From assembly GCA_014218235.1 (NCBI GenBank), contig CM024764.1, forward strand, positions 68,361,184-68,425,183: a stretch of 64,000 nucleotides of DNA, read 5' to 3'. The position numbers and the translations under genes are program-made. Source of the stretch: Colocasia esculenta. Its lineage: Eukaryota; Streptophyta; Magnoliopsida; Alismatales; Araceae. This document shows, in pieces, positions 52,653 to 64,000 of the stretch. How positions within the stretch are numbered: position 1 is the stretch's first letter; every line of letters begins with the position of its first letter. Under the pieces are notes generated by a model. That model did not search any database and was not told where the DNA came from. It saw only the letters and a program-made list of their open reading frames with translations.

Positions 52653-55298
52653 TGTCTGAATATCTAATAACTGCACAATTTTTAGTGTTAAATTTCATAC
52701 ATATAGTTGATTTTAGGCATCATTTGTCTGTAAATAATGTGCAGTTTGATTTTAAATTTCATTTCATCCATAAATAAATTTTTGAACATTTTTAGTTAAG
52801 TTTTTGGGTAGAACACATATATAGTTAGATTTTCATTGAATAAAGTCAATACTTCTTGAATAGTAAAGTGTTCTCACTTTTTATAAGTACATTGTACATA
52901 AATAATTTTTTATTACTTATATATTTTCGTAAACATCTTTCAATTCTTGTAAAGAGTAGTTGTAAATAAATCAAATTTGTAGTTAAATAAATCATGCCAC
53001 ATATCCCATCTAATCCCATTAAATAAATAAATATTTTTAAACACCCCAACCACATCTCACCAAGAACTGCCACGTACCTAATTTAACTCCATTTAAAACC
53101 CTTGTTCTCTTCTTCTCCACCAGATCGACGGAAGCAGCTAGAAGCTGCTGGAGGCGAAGCTCTGCCGTGCAGAGCAGGCAGTGCGCTGTGACTGCTGCGT
53201 GGGAGCTGCTGGGCGATGGGCGATACAGGGGCGGAAAGGCTTTGGTGCGCAGCGATGGAGGCTGAGGTGGCGGTATGAAGCCGGAGGAGCTCAGGCGGGA
53301 AGCTGGCCGTGCGATGCAGCTGAGCTGGGTGCGCGGCAGTGCTGCCTGGTGTGAGCTAGGGCGGCCAGCGCCCTGGTGTGCGATGGGGGTGTGCGATCTG
53401 TGGTGAGCTGGAGGAGCTCCTATGAGCGGCCAGCTGGGCGATGGTGCTGGTGCGGTTTGTGCTGAGCACGAGGATCTGCTGAGATGGAGCCTGGGCATGC
53501 GCAGCTGCTGATAAGGCTGGGGAGAGCAGAGGCGCCTATAAAGGGACCCCAAGGTCCTCAGTGCAAGGGAGTTCGAGTTTTAGTTTTCCTTAGTTTTTTC
53601 CTTTCTTCACCAGTTCAGTATTGTTTGGGGCTTCCGGAGTTCAGAATTTCAGGGTGTTTTAGGTTCTGCATTTTTTTTTGGATTTCTTCTTAGTTCGATT
53701 GTTGGGCGGGGGTTAGACTAGTTTTTCCTTTACTGCTGTAAGGGGATTCCAGGGAGCTCTTTCATGTTTCTTCTGTGGGAAGGGGATTTCAGCATTTTGG
53801 GGAGTTCTTTCCTCTGTTCTTCTATAGCTACTGAGAAGGGATTCGAGTGCTTCCATTTTTTTCTTTCGTCTGTGCATTGCAAACTACTATGAGGAATTGA
53901 TCCAGTGCATTTATTTCCCAATGGTTACTGTGTTTTCTTCTTTGCTTTTGCTGCTGTGAGGAGGATCCAGTGGAATCTAATTTTGCCATTTCGTCTGTGT
54001 GGATTTATTTTTGTGCCTGTTAAAGAGTTAGATTTAGTGTTCTTCATTTCTTCGGTGTTCTATGAAGACATCTGGGAGATCTACAGCAGCAGGGGTTCAG
54101 ATTCCAGGGGGTTCGGCTCCAGAGGGATTTTAATTTCTTTCTTCTGCAACTATTTGTCCATTCTTTCTATGTTTACATGGTTCGATCCAATGCATTTGTT
54201 CATCTTTTCTCTTCTTGATTTAATGGTTGAGCAGTGAGAGATTGAGGGCTGCTGCTGTGAGGATTGGAGTTTGGGATTCCAGGGAGTTTTGGGTTGTTCA
54301 GATTTTTTTTTTGGGATCTTCTTCTTCCTTTCTTCTGTTTAGATCTGGGGATTTCGGCTACTGTTAAGTTATCCATGGGCGTTTCTCCTTCTCCCTTCTT
54401 CTGTGCGGAACTCCAGGAGCTGCTAGTTCCATTTTCTTCCATCTCTTCTATGCTGCTGTGAGATTGTTCTTCTGCTGTGAAGGTCCTGCAACTGTGAGAT
54501 GATTTCGGTATTTTAGGGGGGTTTGGAGAGTTCTGATTTCAGATTGTTGGGCTACTGGGAGGTTCTGCTGTGAGAGATAGTGAGATCGATCCAGTGTGTT
54601 GCAGGGCACAGTGATCTGAAATTTTAGTTCATATTATTCTCCATGCAAATCTTTGATTGAGTTCTTTAATGTCTTCTCTGTCTCATTTTGATTCATGTTC
54701 TTCAGTAATAGCAGTAGAAATTTGATTTAGCAATTATAAATTTTTGTTTCTTATTTTCTGTCTGATCGTTGAGTTGAGAGGATACGGTCCGATGTTTGTG
54801 GAGAGTTATGACTGTTCATCCCCTGAGTTGTAGGGGTACATTGGTTTGATAATGTTCTTTTAAGATTTCTTGTTCTGTCATTTTTTTCATTTCCTTGAAT
54901 TTTAGACCATTTCAGAATTAGAGTTGCATCTTTGTGCAGTCTTAGTTTAATTTCTATTTCAGATTTCTCCCTCAATTGTGAGGGTACATTGATATCAATC
55001 CTCTTTCAATTTCAATTCAACTTGTTCTTTCATTAAGTTTGATCTGTCAAGATTGTGAGGGATTTGGTCGGTGTTGTTTACATATTCACTTTTAATGCAT
55101 TGTCGATAGAGTGTTCTAAAAAGTAGTTTCTTAAGTCAAATTCTATTCAGCCTCTCTGTGGATTTGACCTGTTCCCACCACTGTATTAGTTCATATTTGT
55201 GATTTTAAATTTGTGAGACAATTTATAGATGGTGAGCATATTGATTTGTGCACGGAACTCTCGACAACGGAAGTGTACAATCAACAATGACGTGTTCA
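52653..55298 (+). repeat. 5' LTR of the Athila-type element (~2.6 kb)
   Basis: The right end ...ACGTGTTCA is fixed by the primer site. The left end TGTCTGAATATC is inferred from the point where Sirevirus coding sequence stops; without the 3' LTR it is not proven. U3 is AT-rich and then GC-rich (53100-53530). The transcribed part repeats words like GCTGCTGTGAGGATTGGAG and GGATTCCAGGGAG at 53740-54600. Confidence 0.75.
53536..53545 (+). promoter_or_regulatory. TATA box of the Athila-type LTR
   Basis: CTATAAAGGG sits at the boundary between the GC-rich U3 part and the T-rich transcribed part, the expected promoter position. Confidence 0.6.
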
Positions 55299-55301
55299 TC
55301 T

Positions 55302-55320
55302 TGGCGCCGTTGTCGGGGAG
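55302..55320 (+). other. Primer binding site (tRNA-Asp type)
   Basis: TGGCGCCGTTGTCGGGGAG follows the LTR by three bases; this site is characteristic of Athila/Tat elements. Confidence 0.9.
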
Positions 55321-56475
55321 GCGTTAGAGTTTGATTTAAATCTGCTTTCATTTGATTTTATTTGCATTGAGCTTCTTAGTGACTTGTTGTTGGGCTTTTT
55401 ATTTCAGATTTGCACAAGAAGTGGAACATGGAGGTTGGGCTTGACATTTGAGCCCATTGGAGGAGGAGAGCTTGCTGATTTGTTTTTGCATTTTCCTTTC
55501 ATTCAGAAATTTAGATAGGAGAGTGTGAGTGAATCTTGTAGTGAGGCTTTCATGTATTCTCTGTGCATGTACAGAGTTTTCTTTCTAGTTGGTATGTAAT
55601 AATTGGCCTTTTTGGTGGTTTGTGTGATTTGGAATTAGTTTATAGTATCACTTTATATTTTCTTAGTTAAGTTTCATTTCATTTAGTTCAAAAACCAAAT
55701 AAAAATTTTAAACAATCTAAAATCTAAAAAAATTTCCAAATCGCTCTTTCATCTAAGCCGTTTGTTTTGCAATTAAAAATTTCATCTTCTTAAGATTAGA
55801 ATCACTTGTTTTAGGACATTCATCATTTTAATTGCCATTTTAATTCCATTTTTTTCTGCATTGAAGAGTGCGGGGGTAAGGTAAGACTTCCATCGTTTAT
55901 TTCATGCATTAGACGTAGCATTAGAAAATCCTTGTTTGAACTTGATGTGTTGCATTTCATATTTATAAATGGGACTACTTAAGGGCATCACCCTTTAGAA
56001 ATAAAAAGATAAGGTGAGGGATTTCATCACCCTTTCCTTTGCCCAAAAATCACAAAAATTATCCACATTCTTGCATTTTCCTAAACTTTCAATAAAGATC
56101 AGTAGACTTGGCCCTAGGGTTCATAATTAGAGTTATCCTTTCTTAATTCCAAAAATTTCTCTTTAAGTCGGGTGTCTAGGATTACAGGTTAAAAAGCTTA
56201 TGCTTAAGTGAGTTAGAGGTTATTTAATTGGGTCCTTGCGAAAGCAAGGGGGGCCTCCCTCTACTCCACCTCTTACCTGGCCGGTATAAGAAGAGTTAGG
56301 ATTTGATTTAAGCAAGCATAAATCTGATTTTGAGAAAAATAACATAGGTCCAGGGAACACTTAGTGTTTAGGTTAATTTGTTTTGAAAGTGTTTGTTTGT
56401 TTGTGTTTGTTCATAAAAATTCAAAAATCAATTTAAAAGTTCAAAAATTATAAATATAAGGATTTTCAACTGTGC
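55321..56475 (+). other. Untranslated leader of the Athila-type element
   Basis: About 1.15 kb between primer site and gag without a supportable ORF. It contains several upstream ATGs and T-rich stretches. Confidence 0.6.
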
Positions 56476-59265
56476 ATGCTTGGTAGACGCTCCCTGAACA
56501 TAGATTTGGCTCAACCTATAGACGAGATTGAAAGATTCTTTTATAGGATAGCCAACCAAGACCAAAACCAAGTTGCTAGAAATGTAGAGGAGGTCGCACC
56601 CAGACAGATGAAGGAGTACTTTATTCCTTCTGATTATCAGCCTGCTACTTGCATCAGGCCGGAAATTCCTGCAAATCATTTTGAAATCAAACCAGGAACC
56701 ATTCAGATGTTTCCATCCTTCTATGGCAATCCCAATGAAGACCCTTATAAGCATATCGATGAGTTCCTAGAGATTTGTTCCACTGTCAGGATCCAAAATT
56801 TCACTGAAAATGCCTTGAGATTGACCCTATTTCCATTCTCTTTAAAAGATAAGGCCAAACATTGGTTAGGAACCATAGGAAGAACCATTAGAACATGGCC
56901 AGAAATGCAGCAGGAGTTTTTGAAGAAGTTTTACCCATTGGTACTAACACCATGAGAAGAGCTATAACTGGATTCTCCCAACACCCGGGAGAGTTAATGC
57001 ATGAATCATGGAGAGATTGAAAGAGTTGCTTAGAAAATGTCCCCCACCATGGTTGTCGAGGTGGCAAATAGTCCAAGCTTTTTATGAAGGACTGACAGAA
57101 TCAAATAGGCAGATGGTTGATGCCTCGTGTGGAGGAGCATTCATGACTAAGAGCGAGGATGAGGCATATAATCTGTTTGAAACATTGAGTGAGAATTCTA
57201 TCAATCATGCCTCACTCCACTCTTATGAGAGAGCACTAGGACCTGTAAGAAGGCAGGGTTATATGAATTGAGAGGGAGAGGAGAATCAATTCTAGGGTAG
57301 AAGATCTGTTAGATAGACTTGATCAGAGATTACAGCAGAAGTTGGAACAAAAATTCGATCAATTAATATCTTTAACTGGGTAAGCCACACCCAAATTTTC
57401 TCAACCACCTGAAACTTGTTCTATGTGTGCTAGCTCAGCTCACCCTACTAGTGCTTGTCCCACTACTGCCCAATTGCCTCCTTTTATTCAAGAACAAGTC
57501 CAAGCTGCCCAAGGTTTTTACAAACCCTCTTACGATCCATATTCTAACACATACAACCCTGGTTGGAGAAATCATCTGAACTTTTCTTGGAAAAATCAAT
57601 CTGAACAAGTGTCTCAGCCTTCTTTTAAGCAATCCATGTACGGTCAATCCTATCCCAATCAGAATCTGGGATTATGCCAATCTTCTTATTCCAAACCTCC
57701 ACAAGTCCAAGGAAATCAAAACTCCAATCAATTTGCTTACACCAATTTCCAGCAACCTTCATATAATCAACCACCACCTCCTCAGCCCAATTGGGAAGAT
57801 AAAATGAATAAACTCCAAAACATGATGGCGACTCTATGCCAAACTGTGCAAGAACAACAAAGTCAATATCAAAATCAAAATCAAAATTTTCAACATAATT
57901 TGGCAAGAATAGAGTCCCAGATTGCTGATGTATGTCAAAGGAGGGAATCAGGTCAGCTGTTAAGCCAAGCTATAGCAAACCCAAGGAACAACCCTCCCGG
58001 ATTTTATCAGAATCAGCAATACCATCAAGCCCAGGGGTACAGACCACCTGCTCGACCAAATGCACCTCCTCCACCAAACCAACAACAAGCTTTTGTCCAG
58101 AACATTCCAGCACCACAAAATCAGAATCAACCTATACAACAGGACCTTCCTCCTGCCTAAGCTAGGGGCCCCCAAGTAGAAAATGCTAAAACAGTGTCAA
58201 CCTTAAGAAGTGGAAAAATTAGAACAAATCCTTACCCACACATGTCAACATTGCATGAGGATAAAGAAACTAAAATTGAAGAAGTGATTGAAGAAAAAGT
58301 TGAAAAAGAAAAATCCAAGGGAAAAGAGAAAATGATTGAAGAACCTCTAGACAAAATCAAAATGAATGAAGACCCAAGTTGTTACATTCCAAGAGTTCCT
58401 TTTCCTGAAGCTTTAAAGCCAAAATCCAAAAACAAACCAACTGGTAATGAAGAACTCTTGAACTCTTTAAACAAGTTCACATCAACATTCCTCTCCTTGA
58501 TGCCATCAAGCATGTGTCTGCTTATGCAAATTCTTAAAAGAAATGTGTACTCCAAAACGTGAAGTGAGGAATAAAATTGAAACAATCATTCTTCCAGAAA
58601 TTGTCAGTACCATTGTCTTGAACCAACTCCCTAAAAAGCTCAAAGATCCAGGCACTCCACTAATTCCTTGCACCATTGGTGGAGTCACTTTTGAAAGCGG
58701 CCTTTTAGATTTGGGAGCCAGTCTTAATCTCCTACCTTCTGCCATTTTTGAGAAAATCAAGTTAGGAGAATTGAAACCCACTTCTGTTGTCCTCCAACTA
58801 GTTGATCGTTCTGTCACCACTCCTAAAGGCTTAGTTGAGGATGTTATTGTGAAAATCAATGATTGTTACTTCCCTACCGATTTCATCATTCTGGACATGA
58901 ACACTCCTCAAGATTTAACTCAGTCAACCATCATCCTTGGTAGACCTTTTTTGGCTACAGCTAGGGCTAACATTGATTGTGCTACCGGGATGATGGATAT
59001 ATCATTTGGGGATAGGCGGGTTAGTATCAACATTTTTAGGGCATCTGGGCACCATGACCAAGGAGAAAGTTGTCTAGTGGTAGACTTCTTGGAAGAATCT
59101 TGTGTGGAAGAAACGGTAGACCAACCCTGTGCTCTAGGGTTTGAGGGAGAGGAAGGACAATTTAATTCCTTATTTCAGAATAGTGATCCATCAATTCCAT
59201 CAGAGTGTCCTCCTAAGGTTGAGCTAAAACCACTCCCTGCTAGTTTGAAGTACATCTTTCTTGGG
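56476..59265 (+). pseudogene. gag and protease of the Athila-type element
   Basis: The ATG at 56476 opens MLGRRSLNIDLAQPIDEIER. Capsid blocks include FPSFYGNPNEDPYKHIDEFL, RLTLFPFSLKDKAKHWLG and, after shifts at about 56938 and 57008, MERLKELLRKCPPPWL. A zinc knuckle reads CSMCASSAHPTSAC (CX2CX4HX4C, about 57418). A Gln/Asn/Pro-rich tail follows, then a TAA at 58158 with the same frame open afterwards (MSTLRSGKIRTNPYP, a lysine/glutamate-rich stretch). A shift near 58520 leads to CTPKREVRNKIETI and protease LLDLGASLNLLPSAIFEKI, ILGRPFLATARANIDC. A shift at about 59262 precedes RT. Confidence 0.9.
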
Positions 59266-62109
59266 AGAACGAGACTTGGCCCGTCATAATTGCTAGCGAT
59301 CTTGAGAAAGGGCAGGAGGAGAAATTTATTGATGTTTTGAAGAGTCATAAGAAAGCTATAGGTTGGACAATTGATGATTTGAGAGGGATAAGTCCTTCAG
59401 TGTGCACACATCGCATATACTTGGAAGAAAATGCTAAAAGTTCAATAGAAATGCAAAGAAGGCTTAATCCCAACATGAAAGAAGTTGTTAAGAAGGAGAT
59501 TGTCAAATGGCTTGATGCTGACTTCATTTATCCCATCTCTGATAACCAGTGGGTTAGTCCAATTCAAGTTGTGCCTAAAAAGTCAGGACTAACTGTAATT
59601 CAAACTGAAAAGGGTGAGCTCATTCCCACTAGGCTGACTACAAGATGGAGAGTGTGCATTGATTATCGCAAATTGAATGAGATGACCAAGAAAGACCATT
59701 TCCCCTTGCCTTTCATTGACCAAATCTTAGAGAAACTTGCAGGCCAAAAATTCTTTTGCTTCCTTGATGGATATTCAGGGTATAACCAAGTGGCTATTCA
59801 CCCTAAGGACCAAGGAAAGACCACTTTCACATGTCCATTTGGAACTTTTGCCTTTAGACGCATGCCCTTCGTGTTGTGCAATGCCCCTGCAAGTTTTCAA
59901 CGTTGCATGTTGTCTATCTTCTTAGACATGGTTGGGGATTACTTAGAAGTCTTCATGGATGATTTTTCTGTGTTTGGAAGTGACTTTGATTCGTGCCTCG
60001 ACCACTTGACTGAAGTGCTCAAAAGATGCATTAATGCCAATCTTGTTTTAAGTTGGGAAAAGAGCCACTTCATGGTAAATGAGGGGATTGTCTTAGGGCA
60101 CATTGTCTCAGAGAGAGGGATAGAGGTAGATAAAGCTAAGGTAAATCTCATTTCCGAATTGCCTCCTCCCAACTCTGTCAAACAAATTCGATCCTTCCTT
60201 GGTCATGCTAGATTCTATAGGAGGTTCATCAAAGACTTTTCCAAAATTACAAGACCATTGACTTCTTTGTTAAAAGACACTCCTTTCATTTTTACAAAGC
60301 TTGTACTAAAGCATTTGAGGACTTAAAAGACATTTTGACCAGAGCTCCAATTCTACAATCTCTAGACTGGTCATTACCATTTGAGATAATGTGTGATGCT
60401 TTAGATTTTGCTATAGGTGTCATTTTGGGTTAGAAAATTGATAAAGGATCTGTAGTGATTTATTATGCAAGCAGAACATTGAATGACACTCAGATTCGAT
60501 ACACAACCACTAAGAAAGAGCTCCTAGATGTTGTCTTTGCCTTGGAGAAGTTCAGATCCTACCTTTCAGGAGCCAAAATCATTGTTTTCACTGACCATAC
60601 TACCTTAAGGCATTTACTTGCCAAAAAGGATGCCAAGCCTAGATTGATCAGATGGATCCTCTGGCTACAGGAGTTTGATCTGGAAATTCATGATAAGAAA
60701 GGGTCCAAGAATGTGGTAGCTGACCATTTGTCCAGAATAGTTGCCCTAGACTCTATGCCTATTAGAGATGCTTTCCCGGATGAGCACATTTTAGCTGTCT
60801 CCAATATTTCATCTCCATGGCACGCACACATTGTGAATTATAAAGTCATTGGACGAGTACCTGGAGATGGGACCAAAAATGAAAGAGAGAGATTCTTTGC
60901 TAGGGACAAGTATTTTATTTGGGAGGACCCGGAGCTATTTTTCATAGGACCAAACCAAGTGATAAGAAGATGTGTCCCTGAGAGTGAGCATCAAAGTGTC
61001 CTCAAGTTTTGCCATTCTCTTGCTTGTGGAGGGCATTTTTCAGGAAAGAAGACCACTGCTAAGGTCTTAGACTCTGGTTCCTATTGGCCCACATTGTTTA
61101 AGGATGCCCACCAATTTTGTAAGGCCTGTCCTAGATGTCAAACCATGGGAAATATTTCTAAGAGGGACATGATGCCTCTTAACCCCATTTTGGTTGTAGA
61201 AATTTTTGATGTATGGGGGATAGACTTTATGGGACCTTTTCTACCGTCCTTTGGATACACGCACATTTTAGTTGCTGTTGATTATGTGTCCAAATGGATA
61301 GAGGCCATTGCCACAAAGACCAATGATCATAAGGTGGTTATCAAATTTGTTGAGAAAAACATTTTTTCTAGATTTGGGTGGCCCAAGGCAATCATTAGTG
61401 ATGGAGGACTGCATTTCATTAACACTGAGTTTAGAACCCGCCTAAGGAAGTATGGGATCACCCATAAGCTAGCAACACCTTACCATCCGCAAACCAGTGG
61501 CCAGGTAGAAGTATCAAACAGGGAGATCAAGAACATTCTTCAAAAGTCGGTTAAGCCTGATAGGAAAGATTGGTCAAAAAGGTTAGATGATGCATTGTGG
61601 GCCTACCAAACCGCTTTTAAAACTCCCATTGGAATGTCCCCATATCGGCTTGTTTTTGGAAAATCTTGTCATCTTCCGGTAGAACTTGAGCATAGAGCCT
61701 ATTGGGCTATTAAACAAGTAAATCTTGATTTAGCCCAAGCTGGTCGACAAAGGACCTTGCAGCTAAATGAGCTAGAAGAGCTTAGAAATGAGGCCTATGA
61801 AAGTTCAAAGATCTATAAAGCCAAGGCCAAAGCATTCCATGATAAACACATTCATAGAAAAACTTTTCAAGTGCATGATAAGGTCTGGTTGTTTAATTCT
61901 AGGCTTTGTCTGTTTCCAGGAAAATTAAAGTCCTGATGGGATGGTCCTTACACTGTTGTCAAAGCTTGTGACAATGGTGCTGTCACTATTCTTGATCCTA
62001 AAAATGGACAATCATTCACTGTTAATGGGCAGAGGTTAAAGCATTTCTTTGAAAGCCCATCTTCCTTGAAAATTGGTTCTACCAAGTTAGCTGAGCCAAA
62101 TGGAGCCTA
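59266..62109 (+). pseudogene. RT, RNase H and integrase of the Athila-type element
   Basis: RT begins AIGWTIDDLRGISPSVCTHR and has VVPKKSGLTVI, RVCIDYRKLNEMTKKDHFPL, LDGYSGYNQVAIHP and catalytic FMDDFSVFG. One block reads MPFVLCNAP where MPFGLCNAP is usual. A shift at about 60290 leads to RNase H (CDALDFAIGVILG, a TAG at 60434, YYASRTLNDTQ, FTDHTTLRHLL, ADHLSRI). Integrase follows with CPRCQTMGN, GIDFMGPFLPSFG, SDGGLHFINTEF and YHPQTSGQVEVSNREI. A TGA at 61936 (Arg CGA fits) is followed in the same frame by WDGPYTVVKACDNGAVTI, ending at 62109. No chromodomain is seen, as expected for this lineage. Confidence 0.92.
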
Positions 62110-62472
62110 ATTGCGTCCGGCTGAAGATGATAAACTTAGCGCTCTTGGGAGGCAACCCAAGTGTACAGATTTCCTTTATCATGTAATTCTCTATCTTACT
62201 TTCTTTTCTTGTAAATAAGTAGGGGGAGAGGTAGAATAAGCATGCATTCATAGTCCCCATCCTAACTAATGCTTCGTTTTCTTTCTTTATATTGAGCATG
62301 TGCAAATAAAAAAAAAATCACAATGTTTCATCTTTGAATAAAAATGCCTGGCATTGCAAAAACATAGACTATGTGTCTGATCTTTAACTATTAAAATTTT
62401 GTAGTTGTCACATTCCCTTGCAAGCATCCATGTTAGGTAGCCTCTAGTAAAAGATTACATGTATTTCCTGTC
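62110..62472 (+). other. Post-pol region of the Athila-type element
   Basis: No gene is seen. A purine-rich tract (AGTAGGGGGAGAGGTAG) at about 62218-62234 resembles a polypurine tract but is not followed by a copy of the 5' LTR start, so it may be an internal tract. It ends where the next LTR inserts; the left flank of that LTR is CTGTC. Confidence 0.5.
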
Positions 62473-64000
62473 TGTTGCCCGGTTGGCGAACCCAGAGGGG
62501 GGGTGAATGGGTCTTTAAAACATATTCACTTAGTTAAAACCTGAACTTAAACAAACACAAAAACGTTCTTGGAAGAGATTAGTAATGGTTAGAAAAAGAA
62601 CAATCACACAAATAAGACAATCACACAACACACAGATTTATACTGGTTCGGATCTCCTCTCCTTAGGAGTCCTACGTCCAATCCCTGAGCAAACCTTAGG
62701 ATTCCACTATCTAGGGTACAGTCCCCCTATGGACGAAACAACCACCCAGCTCAGCTGGTCTTCCTTCACACTCGAAGGGAACACAACACCCTGGTACCAC
62801 CAGATCTTCCTTCACTCCTGAAGGGAAAGAAAAACACACCACCCTGGAAACCACCAGGTCTTCCTTCACACCCGAAGGGAAACAAACAAGGGAATCTGAA
62901 AAAGGATTGACTATCCCCTAGATCAAGCTTAACAGAGCTCGATCTGAAGCTACAAGCACTGAGAGTTAAAGATCTACACAGGTGCTCTCTCTCAGAACTA
63001 TTCTAGCTCACTTCTGAATTTTCTCACAACACAGGGAGCTAAGAGCCAAGGCGGAATGGAATGACAAAGCTGGCTCTAGAATTCTTGTGAAGACTTGAAA
63101 GTCTGCCAAGTTGTTTTTCTTTCTTGATCGCTATGTATATGCCTTCAAATCTTCTGTCTTGTATATATATATATATCTTCATCTTGAATGTAGACGATGA
63201 GATAGCCGTTGTCTCACAGCTTTGGTGAACGTTAGACTGAAGGATTTATGGAAGCTTCCAGTCAACAGTCTTTTGTTCTTTAGAGCATGCAAAGTGATGA
63301 GATCTTCTGAGATGACTTGTAGTTCTTTCTATGTCCAACGTTGTAAGATGGTACAACTTCAAGGTTCTGCAAAAGTTGAGCTTTAATGGTAGACAGCTAA
63401 CACTATCTCCAGATGTCAGTCAACATTAGAGCAAGTAAACACAGATATAGTAGTGACAGTTTATCGTTCTAAAAGGATACATGCAGAGAATACACGATAA
63501 TGGAAGATATGTTCTGCGTGCATGCAGAGATACGTTCAGTCTTCATTAAATGCATAGCAGTCAAACAGGTGAGATACGACTTTGACTATTCAACGTATTT
63601 CAAATCAAAGAAAACATATATTTGATGGAAACATGACTTATGAAATCGTTATGAGATCATGATAGTCTAAGAGAGTCGTTATGAATCATAACACATTATT
63701 ATAGATTCAGAAGAAGTCGTTATGATAACTTACGAAATCGTTATGACAGGCAACTCGTTGCGAGTTCTAAAGAAGTCGTTACGGTAAGCAAATCGTTGTG
63801 AGTTCTAAAGAAGTCATTATGGTAAGCAAATCGTTGTGAGTTCTAAAGAAGTCGTTACGGAAAGCAAATCATTGTGAGTTCTAAAGAAGTCGTTACGGTA
63901 AGCAAATCATTGTGAGTTCTAAAGAAGTCGTTACGGAAAGTAAATCGTTGTGAGTTCTAAAGAAGTCGTTACGGAAAGTAAATCGTTGTGAGTTCTAAAG
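62473..64000 (-). mobile_element. Sirevirus-type copia LTR (minus), continues beyond the window
   Basis: The low-coordinate end TGTTGCCCGGTTGG is the reverse complement of CCAACCGGGCAACA, like the LTR end at 44162. It shares, in reverse, the GGGGTGAATGGG, CCTACGTCCAATCCC and CTTCCTTCAC.CCGAAGGGAA blocks. U3 and its minisatellite begin near 63600; the outer end is not in view. Confidence 0.85.
63640..64000. repeat. 38-bp minisatellite in the right-edge LTR
   Basis: From about 63760 the unit starting TCTAAAGAAGTCGTTACGGT and ending AAGCAAATCGTTGTGAGT (38 bases) repeats six or more times and runs off the window. On the LTR strand it has an AACGACTT half and an AACGATTT half. Confidence 0.92.

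Larger units (their letters stand above)
52653..62472 (+). mobile_element. Athila/Tat-type Ty3/gypsy element (5' LTR to post-pol region)
   Basis: LTR, tRNA-Asp-type primer site, gag, protease, RT, RNase H and integrase are present in order. The gag (DYQPATCIRPEIPANHFEIK, DPYKHIDEFLEICSTV) and protease (LLDLGASLNLLP) match the Athila/Tat lineage. It is inserted in the Sirevirus envelope-like ORF. A Sirevirus-type LTR cuts it at 62473 and the 3' LTR is outside the window. Confidence 0.9.

Noticed and set aside
62473..64000. The 3' LTR of the Sirevirus that starts at 41872
   Set aside because: It is in the opposite orientation and inserted in the Athila-type element, so it is a separate insertion.

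Overview
This window is repeat-dense, non-genic DNA of a flowering plant. The evidence is chromodomain Ty3/gypsy elements of Tekay/Del type, an Athila/Tat-type element primed by a tRNA-Asp-like site, Sirevirus-type Ty1/copia elements, a CACTA (En/Spm) DNA transposon and plant-type MITEs. I see no intact host gene; the only host-like coding sequence is a fragment of a phosphatidylinositol-4-phosphate 5-kinase (PIP5K) gene. The species cannot be named from the sequence.

Layout. 1-2647 looks like a minus-oriented Ty3 LTR, and 2648-3143 is unassigned. At 3144 a CACTA-type terminus begins with about 1.2 kb of subterminal repeats built on GACCGAA/TTCGGTC words. It is followed by an antisense, intron-bearing PIP5K fragment (4818-5363) and by the start of a CACTA TNP2 transposase gene at 10862. 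That gene is split by four insertions: a nearly complete Tekay-type element (10903-22388, TSD ATTGA), a hAT-type MITE (22716-23131, TSD CCTATATA), a solo Ty3 LTR (23471-25678, TSD TATCG) and a Sirevirus-like LTR (from 25906). Another solo Ty3 LTR (5514-8956, TSD AAAAT) sits upstream of it. Between 25906 and 36888 lie two Sirevirus-type LTRs (one carrying a Tourist-like MITE) and a decayed chromovirus whose 5' part is missing. At about 37.0-38.2 kb a CACTA TNPA gene follows, and directly after it an array of ten ~177-bp tandem repeats (38275-40054). The simplest reading is that 3144 to at least 40054 is one CACTA element filled with insertions.

The right half is a deep nest. A minus-oriented Ty3 LTR (40055-41871) cuts the tandem array. 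A Sirevirus (from 41872) cuts that LTR. A solo copia LTR (45783-47119, TSD ATATC) sits in the Sirevirus gag. An Athila-type element (from 52653) cuts the Sirevirus envelope-like ORF. A further minus-oriented Sirevirus-type LTR (from 62473) cuts the Athila element and runs off the window.

State of the genes. All pol genes are broken. Most premature stops in the older elements fit C-to-T or G-to-A change, as expected for methylated repeats. The youngest element (LTRs about 1.2% different by eye count) instead has single-base frame breaks and carries two small, phase-0, GT-AG introns inside gag. Each autonomous type supplied its own replication enzymes (protease, RT, RNase H, integrase, or CACTA transposases); no pathway or operon structure is present.
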